Of a DNA stretch of 64,000 nucleotides, positions 38,706-46,300 are shown one piece after another. Within the stretch, counting starts at the first letter, position 1; each line of letters starts with the position of its first letter. Position numbers and translations under genes: made by a program. The notes beneath the pieces are model-generated. The model saw only the letters and a list, made by a program, of their open reading frames with translations, did not search any database and was not told the origin of the DNA. Origin of the DNA: Thermomonas sp. XSG (GTDB taxonomy: Bacteria > Pseudomonadota > Gammaproteobacteria > Xanthomonadales > Xanthomonadaceae); contig NZ_CP061497.1 in NCBI RefSeq assembly GCF_014678725.1, positions 2,310,001-2,374,000 of the forward strand, read 5' to 3'.

Positions 38706-38836
38706 TTTCAGCGGCGCGGTAAATGATGGTGTGCAAGAGTTCGTTGTCATACCTGTCTATCCTGCTCTTTGAGCCTTGATATTATTGGGTTGGGCGCTTG
38801 CGGGCGATGAAATAGTGGTGTAGCTTCCGGGGGTAA

Positions 38837-40342
38837 GTGGTAGCAACCCGTAGCGGCCGGATGGATACCAAAGCAATGCAAAAACGAGATCTTGGAGCCG
38901 ATGAGAGGGCGAAGCCCGGCGAGGCCGCGGTGCATCTCGACACCGCAACTGTGCGCGGACTGGCGATCCCCGACAAGGGTAGCCGGCTATGGCTCGACGA
39001 CGAGATCCCCGGCTTCGGCTGCCAGGTCACCTATGGCGGGACGAAGACTTTCCGGCTTCGCTATCGGCGCGGAGGCAAGTGGTACTCGCTCAAGATTGGC
39101 CGTTGGCATGACCCGGGCGAGCGGCTCAGGCCTTCGCGCGGAGCCGCTCAGAAAAGCGAGGGCATCTCGGCGGGGGATGCGCGCGTCAAAGCGGCAGAGC
39201 TCAGGCGCCAGATCAACGCCGGCGGGCACCCGGCATTCGAGGTGCGGGCAGCAGCTGCCGAACAGCAGCGCGCCGAGCGCGGGCTGGTCACGGTGCGCCA
39301 GGCGTGGGCGGAATACTGCGGCACCGATGAGGCGCCGGGTTTTGTCTACCAACGCGCCCGGCCGATGGCCCCGAAGTCGATCCTGCAGATCCAGACCTCG
39401 TTCGCGAATCACGTGGAGCCGCGCATCGGCGGTCGCGCCATGTCGAGCATCGAGGCGGAAGACATCGAAGCCATCGCGCTCGAGGTCGGCAAGTCGCGCA
39501 TGCGCAAGGGCCGGAAGGTCGGCGGCCCAGCTGCGGCGCGTCATGTCGTCGCGCACCTGTCCGCGTTCTTTGCGTGGGCGCTCAAGCGCAAGCTCGTCAA
39601 GGCGAATCCGGCGAAGGCTATCGATCGGGGGGAAGTGCTGGAGCCGGCGCCAGTCCGCGAGCGCTACCTCGCGCCGGAGGAGTTCGACGCCGTCATGCGC
39701 GCGCTGGACGAATGGCCCCTCGTGGCCAAGCGCGGCTCTCGGCATGGCCCGGCGAAGATCGTTCGATTGGACGAGCCGCAGGTGCGGCAGCTGGTGAGCT
39801 GCGAGGCGTTCCGTGTCGGCCTGCTCACGGCAGCCCGAAAGAGCGAGGTCTACAAGATGCGGTGGTCGGACGTCGACCTCGACACGCGCGTATGGCGTCG
39901 GCCTGCCCGGACGATGAAGGCGCGCAAGGCGCACGAGATCGTTTTAGCGCCGACCGCGGTCAATTCCCTGCGGAAGCTGAGGGATGCACATGGCGATCCG
40001 GTGTTCGCGTTCCCGGGCAAGCAGCGGCTGGATGCCCTCATCGCCGGGCGTAGGTTGAAGGGCGACGAGGGTGGGCCGATGAAGGACGCGCACGAGCTCT
40101 GGGGCCGCATCCGCCGGACTATCGGCCTGGACGACGTGACCATTCACGACCTGCGGCACACCGCTGCGAGCGTGCTCATAAGCGCCGGCTACACGCTCGA
40201 CGACGTCGGCGCCCAGCTGGCGCACGCGAACCCGCAGACGACAAAGCGCTACGCGCATCTCATGCACGAACGCAAGCGCGAGATGGCCGACGCGATGGAG
40301 GCATTCTCGAACATGCGCAAGCAGTCGGCGCCTGCCGGCTAA
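38837..40342 (+). CDS. Tyrosine site-specific integrase
   Basis: A 501-residue integrase next to attL. N-terminal arm-binding domain (FGCQVTYGGTKTFRLRYRRG, as in the DUF4102-type), core-binding domain about 150-260, catalytic domain with R334 (TAARKSEVYKMRW), K364, H437 and R440 (HDLRHTAAS), H463 and the nucleophile Y472 (TTKRYAHLMH). All catalytic residues are present. Start uncertain: GTG 38837 with GGGGG just upstream, or ATG 38861. It targets a protein-coding 3' end rather than a tRNA gene. Confidence 0.93.
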   Translation: MVATRSGRMDTKAMQKRDLGADERAKPGEAAVHLDTATVRGLAIPDKGSRLWLDDEIPGFGCQVTYGGTKTFRLRYRRGGKWYSLKIGRWHDPGERLRPSRGAAQKSEGISAGDARVKAAELRRQINAGGHPAFEVRAAAAEQQRAERGLVTVRQAWAEYCGTDEAPGFVYQRARPMAPKSILQIQTSFANHVEPRIGGRAMSSIEAEDIEAIALEVGKSRMRKGRKVGGPAAARHVVAHLSAFFAWALKRKLVKANPAKAIDRGEVLEPAPVRERYLAPEEFDAVMRALDEWPLVAKRGSRHGPAKIVRLDEPQVRQLVSCEAFRVGLLTAARKSEVYKMRWSDVDLDTRVWRRPARTMKARKAHEIVLAPTAVNSLRKLRDAHGDPVFAFPGKQRLDALIAGRRLKGDEGGPMKDAHELWGRIRRTIGLDDVTIHDLRHTAASVLISAGYTLDDVGAQLAHANPQTTKRYAHLMHERKREMADAMEAFSNMRKQSAPAG

Positions 40343-40405
40343 ACGCCCGAGCCCGGTGCAGCAACACCGGGCGCGGACTTCCACAACCGAAGGGAGACTT
40401 CGATC

Positions 40406-40687
40406 ATGGCAATTGCAAACGATACCGCGCCGCGTGGCGAGGTTGTAGCTTTCCCCGGGCGCCGAGTCCGCCCCTTGAATGAGGACCAGCTGCCGGCGCA
40501 CTGGTCGCGCCCCCTGCGCACGCACTACCTGCGCGTGACAGACGGCGATTTCACGCCGCACGCGGAGGCGTTCAACTACTGCCAAACGATGGCCGCCCTG
40601 CAGCGCGGAGAGGAGGAAAGCGAGCGGGACTATATGCTGCGCTGCGCGCGTGCCGCCGTCGCGTTGCTGCCGCGACGGGAGGGCTGA
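40406..40687 (+). CDS. Hypothetical protein of the element
   Basis: A 93-residue acidic/basic mixed protein not recognised. It begins after a good AAGGGAGA ribosome-binding site. WSRPLRTHYLRVTDGDFTPH and NYCQTMAALQRGEEESERDY are visible but unassigned. First small gene after the integrase. Confidence 0.6.
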   Translation: MAIANDTAPRGEVVAFPGRRVRPLNEDQLPAHWSRPLRTHYLRVTDGDFTPHAEAFNYCQTMAALQRGEEESERDYMLRCARAAVALLPRREG

Positions 40688-40691
40688 ATCG

Positions 40692-41105
40692 GTGGCCAGA
40701 GGAAACCTCGAAGGTACGAAGCTGCGCTACGCACTGCATCGTTCAAGGTGTGGAGACCCTTCGCACATGCCAGATGCGTTGCTAGGGATCGCGCAATCAC
40801 TGCGCCGAGGCGATTCCTTGCTTCCTGAGGAAGCTGAGTTTCTCGCGGCAGCTCTGGAGCAAACAGCAACTTCAGAAAAGCCCGCAGTAGAGATCGCCAA
40901 TGCTTTCGGTCTCAGTCGACGCAAAGGAAGAACTCAGGCCGAGAAATTCGACCGGGCATATCCTCGTGCGATGAGGGCATCCGAGCTCATCGAGGGAGGA
41001 CTTACTCATGAGGCTGCCTTCACTGCTACCGCTGCCGAGTTTCACTGCGACGAGTCTCGGATCTCAGAGGCCTACTACGATCTGCGCGACTACCTCCGCG
41101 ACTAA
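40692..41105 (+). CDS. Hypothetical protein, possible HTH-type, AT-richer than neighbours
   Basis: A 137-residue protein not recognised. Middle part SEKPAVEIANAFGLSRRKGRT and the end HEAAFTATAAEFHCDESRISEAYYDLRDYL read like two helix-turn-helix-type segments, so a DNA-binding role is possible. GTG at 40692 has GGAGG about 10 nt upstream; ATG 40767 is an alternative. Codon use is less GC-rich than in surrounding genes. Confidence 0.5.
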   Translation: MARGNLEGTKLRYALHRSRCGDPSHMPDALLGIAQSLRRGDSLLPEEAEFLAAALEQTATSEKPAVEIANAFGLSRRKGRTQAEKFDRAYPRAMRASELIEGGLTHEAAFTATAAEFHCDESRISEAYYDLRDYLRD

Positions 41106-41178
41106 TTGCGTCATTTGTCGCCCATGACCATCAACTGAATTTCCAATTCACTGGCCCCAACTTCCCAAGGGGCCAGCG

Positions 41179-41382
41179 ATGAACCCGATTTCGTGCCAGT
41201 CCAAACCCGCGCCGATCGCAACCCTTAGCGATTGGATGCCGCTCGCTGTCTACCTCGACTTGAAGGGCGTCACCCGGCGCGCTGTCTCGGCTCGCCCTGA
41301 TATCAAACGCCGCAAAGTGCGCGGCCGGGTCGAGATCCACCGCAGCGCCCTCGACGTGACGTTCCGCGGGGGTGCCCGATGA
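41179..41382 (+). CDS. Excisionase-like small DNA-binding protein
   Basis: A 67-residue basic protein. LSDWMPLAVYLDLKGVTRRAV followed by RRKVRGRVEIH resembles phage excisionases, in which a Trp-Xaa-Pro-Leu start is followed by a recognition helix and a wing. The ATG at 41179 lies after AAGGGGCCAGCG. Next gene overlaps by 4 nt (ATGA). Likely role: directing the integrase to excise; inference from similarity of pattern only. Confidence 0.5.
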   Translation: MNPISCQSKPAPIATLSDWMPLAVYLDLKGVTRRAVSARPDIKRRKVRGRVEIHRSALDVTFRGGAR

Positions 41383-41609
41383 GCGCCGGCCTCGACGCTC
41401 AGGCTACCCGCCTGCTAGCGCGGCTGCGCCGCGGCCCCATCACCTCGCTGCAGGGACTCGAAGAGCTCGGCATCGCGCGTACCGCATCCCGCGTCTGCGA
41501 GCTGCGCAAGGATGGTCACGAGATCCAGTCCGAGTACGTGAAGGTTCGCGACCGCTACGGGAGCAAGTGCCGCGTTGCGCGCTATCACCTGGTCAAGGAG
41601 CGCGCGTGA
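41379..41609 (+). CDS. Winged-helix type small phage protein
   Basis: A 76-residue protein with a pattern common in phage regulators: QATRLLARLRRGPITSLQGL, GIARTASRVCELRKDGHEI, a basic wing VKVRDRYGSKCRVARYHLV. Helix-turn-helix fold of the winged type is likely. Overlaps both neighbours (ATGA at its start, GTGA at its end). Confidence 0.6.
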   Translation: MSAGLDAQATRLLARLRRGPITSLQGLEELGIARTASRVCELRKDGHEIQSEYVKVRDRYGSKCRVARYHLVKERA

Positions 41610-41833
41610 ACGACCTCGAGGAAATCATCGCGAAGCTTCGCGACAAGGCGACGATGCAGGGCATTGCAGGCACCGATTCCGGGCGCGCGGTACTGCAGCG
41701 GATTGCAGACGACTATGCAAGGCTCGAGGCAGAGCTTGCGGCGAAAGTTCCAGAGATGCAGCGGCTACTTGGCCAGTACCGTGAGGTGCTGAGGCTGGCC
41801 CGTAAGTACCTGCGCAAGGGGTGGCTGGCATGA
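41606..41833 (+). CDS. Small helical protein
   Basis: A 75-residue, almost wholly helical, charged protein (MNDLEEIIAKLRDKATMQG ... RLEAELAAKVPEMQRLLGQY) with coiled-coil character. GTG start overlapping the previous stop by 4 nt. Not recognised. Confidence 0.55.
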   Translation: MNDLEEIIAKLRDKATMQGIAGTDSGRAVLQRIADDYARLEAELAAKVPEMQRLLGQYREVLRLARKYLRKGWLA

Positions 41834-42057
41834 CTCGCGCAACCATCCCTCCGCCGGCGCCTAGCGCACTGGTCGCAGATCTCGAAGACCGCAAGCTCTC
41901 GTCTCGGGCTGCTGCGCAGTACCTGGACGTCCACCCGGTCACGTTGCGCAAGTGGCGCCGCAGCGGCGCAGGCCCCGCATGGCACGTCACCGATGGCGGA
42001 AACATTCGCTACTCCCTTTGCGAGCTGCGTCGCTGGTCGGAAGGGAGGCGTTCATGA
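41830..42057 (+). CDS. AlpA/MerR-like helix-turn-helix protein
   Basis: A 75-residue protein with an HTH_17-type domain: LSSRAAAQYLDVHPVTLRKW, then SGAGPAWHVTDGGNIRYSLC and ELRRWSEG. This form is shared by AlpA-like activators and excisionases of phage satellites. ATG overlaps the previous stop (ATGA). Confidence 0.7.
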   Translation: MTRATIPPPAPSALVADLEDRKLSSRAAAQYLDVHPVTLRKWRRSGAGPAWHVTDGGNIRYSLCELRRWSEGRRS

Positions 42058-42398
42058 GCGCCAAGCGTCGCGCGAAGGTGCGCGAGAAAGCAAAGCGACT
42101 TCGCGACCGCTCCACTGTGCGCGTGGTCGGGATCGATAAGCCCGGCGACGTCTGGACGCATATCCAATCCCCGCTCACCGTTGGCAACACCCACCGGTTC
42201 ATGGTGCCGATGCGGGGCGATGGCCGACTTAGCGATTTCGCCTATGTCGTCGAAGTGGCGACGCGGATGATCGACATCATCCCGACCGAATCTCTGGCCG
42301 ATCTTCTTCCGCACCTTCCTGCGAATGGCCGCGCCCATATCGAGGGCGTTCTCGCTCAGTACAGGGCCGAGCGCTCGGGTCAGTGGGGGCATGCTTGA
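42054..42398 (+). CDS. Hypothetical protein preceding the primase
   Basis: A 114-residue protein with a very basic N-terminus (MSAKRRAKVREKAKRLRDRS) and VWTHIQSPLTVGNTHRFMVP in the middle. Not recognised. ATGA overlap with the previous gene; its stop overlaps the primase start (TTGA). A role in replication is suggested only by position. Confidence 0.55.
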   Translation: MSAKRRAKVREKAKRLRDRSTVRVVGIDKPGDVWTHIQSPLTVGNTHRFMVPMRGDGRLSDFAYVVEVATRMIDIIPTESLADLLPHLPANGRAHIEGVLAQYRAERSGQWGHA

Positions 42399-44557
42399 AT
42401 CAGGCTGCCGAATACATCTCCCACGGCTGGGCGTTGTGCAACATCCCGCCTGGCAAGAAAGGCCCGGAAGGTCTTGACGCAAAGGGATGGAACACACAAG
42501 GGCGGGCGATCCGAGATCCGCGCAAGCTGCGCGGTGGGCACAACGTCGGCCTGCTGCATGCATGGTCAGGAACCGTCGCGATCGACATCGACCAGTACGA
42601 TGCGGCGGTCGCTTGGCTTGAGGGGAAGGGAGTCGACCTGCAGCAGCTGCTAGCTGCCGACGATGCAGTGCAGATCAAGAGCGGGCGGCCGAACAAAGCG
42701 AAGCTGCTCTATGTCGTCCCCCAAGGGGTCGATCCGCTCGGCCTTTCGTCGGTCTCCATCCACGCTACCGAGCCCAATGCAGAGGGTAAGTTCCCGGTCA
42801 TTCTCGAATTCAGGTGCGCGACGAAAGACGGCCTATCCGTGCAGGACGTGCTGCCACCGTCGTTCCACCCGCTGACAGGGAAGCCCTACGAATGGGGTGG
42901 CGATTGGCGCGAGGTGGGCGAGCTTCCCGAGGCCTTGCTCAAGCTCTGGCGCGAGCACCTGGACGAAGACGACCGGAGCCGCCGTAAGCGCGGCGCCACC
43001 GGCCCTGGAACAAGTGCCGAAGTTCTCGACATGGTGCGCCGTGCGCAAGCTGCTGGCCTCAAGCCGTACCGATGCGGGGACGGATTCCGGGCCTACTGCC
43101 CCGTGCATGGTGGTGAGAGCGGGACTACGTTCAAGATCGACGAGGGTGGGGGCGGCAAGGTGCTGGTGCACTGCCACGCCAAGTGCGCGCCAGAGGCCAT
43201 CTTCGCGGCACTCCCTGGGCGTGACCGTGGGGTGCCGGCCGTCTCAACAGTCGAGCAGCTCAAGCGCGCGCAGGATGCCCGCAAGGCACCGCTTGGCTCC
43301 AGCGGAGCCGTCATCCTGCCCGCCATGCCCGAGGAGCTGCTCGCGTTGCCTGGTGGCTTGGGCGAGCTGCAGCGATGGATCGTCGGCTACATGTCGCATC
43401 CGTCGCCTGGCGCTGCCGGTGTGGCGGCGCTGGCCACGATGACGCACTTCGCCATGTCGCACCTTGGCATCGCCAGCCGCGACGGGCTCGGGTTCAATGA
43501 GCAGTACCTGCTGCTGGCGCCGACCGGCTTCGGAAAGGAAGACCTACGCAAGCCGATTCGCAAGATCGCCGAGGCCTTGCCGGATCGTCTGCCGCGCACC
43601 GCAGGCAACCTCACCATCCAGCGCCTTCCAGAGGTACGCGAAAACGCACCGGCCTCGCTGCAGGGCATGCATAGCGCGCTCGAGCTCAACCGCGCCCATA
43701 CCTTTCTGCCCGACGAGTTCGGCGAGTGGCAGGCGCATGCGGCCAAGGATGGCCACAAGCAGCAGGCGGCCGCGTACGCGATGCAGGCCTATACCAAGGC
43801 GTTCGGGGTGCTCGAAGCACCGAGTGTGTCGACGCACGGCAACGCTAAGCCTTACATGCCGGTGAAGCACCCTCGCGTACTCATCTTTGCAACCTCGACC
43901 GCCGAGAGGATGCTCGAGGCGGTGACGGCCAGCCAGGCCGATAGCGGCGGCCTGAACCGCTTCGTGATTCTTGTCGCCGAGCAGGATCGCATCGCCAAGC
44001 GCTACCCAAGCGCCAAGGCGTCGGACTACGTTCCGCCCAACGCAGTGCTCGACCTGGTCGCATGGGTGGCCTCGCTGCCTGAGCAGCTGCTACCGCTCGA
44101 GCCCGAGGCATGGGACTACCACGACGCGCACGATGCTGCCGTGCTTGAGGTGCTCGCCTATCGCGATCCGCGCCTTGCGAAGCGTCTCAACGAGCAGGCA
44201 CTCAAGCTGGCCGGTCTCGTGGCGTTGGGTGAGCGCCGACTCACTGTGACGGCACGCGACCTCGCCATCGCTTATGCCATTCGCGAGGGGCTCTATCACC
44301 GGGCCGCGGCGCTGGTCGGCTATGACGGCGCGCTCAGTGGAATGCACCCGACAGGGCGGGCACTAGAGCAGATCCGGCAGCACCTGGTCGAGAAGCCGTT
44401 TATCTATCGGTCGCACCTGCCGAAGGTCTCGCGGAAGTTCGCCGGTCTCTCGATCCCCGAACGCGAGGCGGTGTTGCGGGCAGTTCAAAGCGAGGGGTTC
44501 GCAAAGCTCGACGGCGGAAAGCTGGTCTCGCTCATTCACGAGGAGGCCGCTGCGTGA
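42395..44557 (+). CDS. Primase-polymerase/helicase replication protein
   Basis: A 720-residue multidomain replication protein. Residues 1-190: bifunctional primase/polymerase (AEYISHGWALCNIPPGKKGP, WSGTVAIDIDQYDAAVAWL). About 215-290: zinc-binding/primase-type segment (FRAYCPVHGGESGTTFKIDE ... VLVHCHAKCAPEAIF). From about 300: ATPase domain with a degenerate P-loop LLLAPTGFGKEDLRKPI and FLPDEFGEWQ, similar to DUF3987 proteins. The TTG at 42395 has TGGGGGC just upstream and makes a 4-nt overlap like its neighbours; GTG 42383 would add four residues. Likely replicates the excised element from the repeat array just downstream. Confidence 0.8.
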   Translation: MNQAAEYISHGWALCNIPPGKKGPEGLDAKGWNTQGRAIRDPRKLRGGHNVGLLHAWSGTVAIDIDQYDAAVAWLEGKGVDLQQLLAADDAVQIKSGRPNKAKLLYVVPQGVDPLGLSSVSIHATEPNAEGKFPVILEFRCATKDGLSVQDVLPPSFHPLTGKPYEWGGDWREVGELPEALLKLWREHLDEDDRSRRKRGATGPGTSAEVLDMVRRAQAAGLKPYRCGDGFRAYCPVHGGESGTTFKIDEGGGGKVLVHCHAKCAPEAIFAALPGRDRGVPAVSTVEQLKRAQDARKAPLGSSGAVILPAMPEELLALPGGLGELQRWIVGYMSHPSPGAAGVAALATMTHFAMSHLGIASRDGLGFNEQYLLLAPTGFGKEDLRKPIRKIAEALPDRLPRTAGNLTIQRLPEVRENAPASLQGMHSALELNRAHTFLPDEFGEWQAHAAKDGHKQQAAAYAMQAYTKAFGVLEAPSVSTHGNAKPYMPVKHPRVLIFATSTAERMLEAVTASQADSGGLNRFVILVAEQDRIAKRYPSAKASDYVPPNAVLDLVAWVASLPEQLLPLEPEAWDYHDAHDAAVLEVLAYRDPRLAKRLNEQALKLAGLVALGERRLTVTARDLAIAYAIREGLYHRAAALVGYDGALSGMHPTGRALEQIRQHLVEKPFIYRSHLPKVSRKFAGLSIPEREAVLRAVQSEGFAKLDGGKLVSLIHEEAAA

Positions 44558-45009
44558 CTTGGGACAAATTGGGACGGATTTGGACGGTATCCGTCCAACT
44601 GCTGAAACGTAAGCGGGACGCGGGTTGTATGGCAGAAAAAGAGAGAGATTTTCCTATTTTCCTTACCCATACACCCTGTATGCATTTGGACACTGCGGGG
44701 GTGCTGTCCAAGTGTCCAAATGTCCAAATCGTCCAAGTGAAAAAGCACCCCGGCGCAGCTTCACCGCTTGCCCAAGGCGGCGGCCTGATTCGGAGCGGGG
44801 CGGCTTCCTTGCGGAGCGCAGGCCGTGCTTCCGGGGTGGAGACAGGTTGCGCCTGGGCGCGGCGTGTGTCCGTAGGGGAATGCCGCATAGAGGGGTGGGT
44901 AAAGCGCTCGCCGCAGATCGCCAGAGACCGGATTTCAGAGGCTGGCCGAACCAATTTTCAGGAAGCTACGAATTGCACTATCTCACGCGGTGCTGTTCCG
45001 TTGACTTAA
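44554..45009 (+). CDS. Doubtful frame over the repeat array
   Basis: A 151-codon frame beginning GTG that overlaps the primase stop by GTGA, as do other genes of the element. However the product (MTWDKLGRIWTVSVQLL ...) has irregular composition, is encoded by the GTCCAA repeats and resembles nothing known. It ends inside the -35 region of the late promoter. I think it is probably not a gene, but the coupling pattern keeps it open. Confidence 0.25.
   Translation: MTWDKLGRIWTVSVQLLKRKRDAGCMAEKERDFPIFLTHTPCMHLDTAGVLSKCPNVQIVQVKKHPGAASPLAQGGGLIRSGAASLRSAGRASGVETGCAWARRVSVGECRIEGWVKRSPQIARDRISEAGRTNFQEATNCTISRGAVPLT
44559..44736. repeat. TTGGAC/GTCCAA repeat array, candidate replication origin
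   Basis: TTGGGAC (44559-44565, 44569-44575), TTGGAC (44580-44585) and GTCCAA (44593-44598), the last two forming the inverted repeat TTGGACGG-TAT-CCGTCCAA. Then TTGGACA (44686-44692) opposite TGTCCAA (44705-44711), and four direct GTCCAA copies at 44706, 44714, 44722 and 44731 (spacing 8, 8, 9). The stretch 44600-44690 is AT-rich for this genome. Iterons, inverted copies and AT-rich DNA directly after a primase gene are the signs of an origin. Confidence 0.6.
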
Positions 45010-45028
45010 AAACCGATTGATCTATAAA
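45001..45028 (+). promoter_or_regulatory. Strong sigma70-type promoter of the structural genes
   Basis: TTGACT (45001-45006), 16-nt spacer, TATAAA (45023-45028). The best promoter match in the window, just ahead of the packaging/tail genes. Confidence 0.8.
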
Positions 45029-45037
45029 GGAATCAGC

Positions 45038-45142
45038 ATGTTGAATCGCCTCACAAATCAGATTTTGCATACGCTTCGCATCCGCGCGGCGGCCTTCGAC
45101 CTGCGGCCCGGCTTTGGCCGTGAGGGGGATCGTCATGGCTGA
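45038..45142 (+). CDS. 34-residue leader peptide frame before the late genes
   Basis: ATG at 45038 (AAAGGA 6 nt upstream) opens 34 codons beginning MLNRLTNQILHTLRIR and ending inside the next gene: its stop TGA (45140-45142) lies 8 nt within it, ATGGCTGA. The transcription start expected from the 45001-45028 promoter lies only about 3 nt before this ATG. May act as a coupling leader; translation is unproven. Confidence 0.4.
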   Translation: MLNRLTNQILHTLRIRAAAFDLRPGFGREGDRHG

Positions 45143-45989
45143 GCAACGGGATGCCGTGAACCTGTTCGCCAATACCCCGGAGCGTGCCGAACGGGGGTTC
45201 CTGCGGCGGATGCCCGATTTCAGCCGCGACGGCTTCGACATCGACACCGGCCGGATGCACCAGCAGTCGCTGCGGGCATCGTTCGGTGTGTGGGCCGGTG
45301 ACGAGCTGCGGGGGCTGCCGAACCTGGACGAGGGCGCCGAGGGAGACGAAGACCTCCAGGCGCTCAAGACGGTGCATACGCAGAGCATCGAGACGTTCGC
45401 CCAGATGGCCGACACCCTGCGGCAGCTGGGCACCGATCGCAGCGAGGGCATGGACAACCACGCGCGCCTGCGGACGGCGGCCAGGGTGCTCGAACCCAAG
45501 CTCGCGCGCCTACGCCAGACAGCCGAGCGCGAGATCGCGCGGGCCGAGGCCGCCATCGCGTCCGAGCAGGGGGAGATCGAGCGGGCTACCCGGGCGGCGG
45601 ACGCAGGCGAGGCGGTCACGCATGGCGAGATCCGCGCCCACTGGAAGGCCATGCCCGACAGCGAGCGCACTGGGCACCTGCTGGCGCCCAAGCTCGCCCA
45701 GCTCGACGCGGACACCCTGCGAGCCCTCGCCAGCGCGCCGGCGTACATGACCGGACTGTCCGAGCAACAGCACGCCAAGGTGCGCGAGGAGGCCGCACGG
45801 CGCGTGGCGCCCGCCAAGCTGGCACGGCTGCAGCGGCTTCGCGCTGGCCGTGCGCTCGCCTCGACTGCGGTCGAGACGCTGGAACGCCGGGCGCATCGCC
45901 TGGTCGACTTCAACCGCGCCCGCCAGCTGGCAGAGGCTGAGGCGGCGGCGCGAGCCAAGCGCGCCGAGCGCTACGGGGTGACCGAGTGA
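45135..45989 (+). CDS. Phage-type coiled-coil protein of unknown function
   Basis: A 284-residue, highly charged, mainly helical protein. VLEPKLARLRQTAEREIARA and later LEPKL/LAPKLAQLDADTL segments suggest coiled coils. Not recognised; a scaffold-like or minor structural role would fit its place before tail genes but is a guess. ATG at 45135 with GAGGGGGA upstream, the first ribosome-binding site of the late operon. Confidence 0.65.
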   Translation: MAEQRDAVNLFANTPERAERGFLRRMPDFSRDGFDIDTGRMHQQSLRASFGVWAGDELRGLPNLDEGAEGDEDLQALKTVHTQSIETFAQMADTLRQLGTDRSEGMDNHARLRTAARVLEPKLARLRQTAEREIARAEAAIASEQGEIERATRAADAGEAVTHGEIRAHWKAMPDSERTGHLLAPKLAQLDADTLRALASAPAYMTGLSEQQHAKVREEAARRVAPAKLARLQRLRAGRALASTAVETLERRAHRLVDFNRARQLAEAEAAARAKRAERYGVTE

Positions 45990-46300
45990 ACCCGCGCAGC
46001 CTGGCGTCGCTGGCGCCCCCGCCGAGTTTCCGCCTGCTGGTGAAGCTGCCGGTGCCGGGGCGCGCCGGCGTGGTCGAGATGCGGTTCCGCACCCGCACCC
46101 GCACCGAGCTCGCCGAGTTTGCGAAAGAGCTGGCCGGCATGACCGACGAGGCGGCGATTGCCGCGGTAGCCGAGGGTTGGAACCTGGCGGACGAATTCAA
46201 CGCCGAGAGCATCGCCGCCCTGTGCGAGGCGGTGCCGGGTGCGGGGCACGCGATCGTGCAGGCGTACCTGCGCGAGAGCACCGGAGCGGAGGTGGGATAA
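45986..46300 (+). CDS. Phage tail assembly chaperone
   Basis: A 104-residue protein: SFRLLVKLPVPGRAGVVEMR, a beta-rich start, then FRTRTRTELAEFAKELAG, DEAAIAAVAEGWNLADEF and IAALCEAVPGAGHAIVQAYL. This pattern is typical of tail assembly chaperones, which bind the tape measure protein and are encoded directly before it, as here. GTG start overlapping the previous stop (GTGA). Confidence 0.75.
   Translation: MNPRSLASLAPPPSFRLLVKLPVPGRAGVVEMRFRTRTRTELAEFAKELAGMTDEAAIAAVAEGWNLADEFNAESIAALCEAVPGAGHAIVQAYLRESTGAEVG

Noticed and set aside
44705-44736. Short tandem repeats resembling a CRISPR array
   Set aside because: Units are 6 bp at 8-9-bp steps, far too short for CRISPR repeats and spacers; iteron-like instead.
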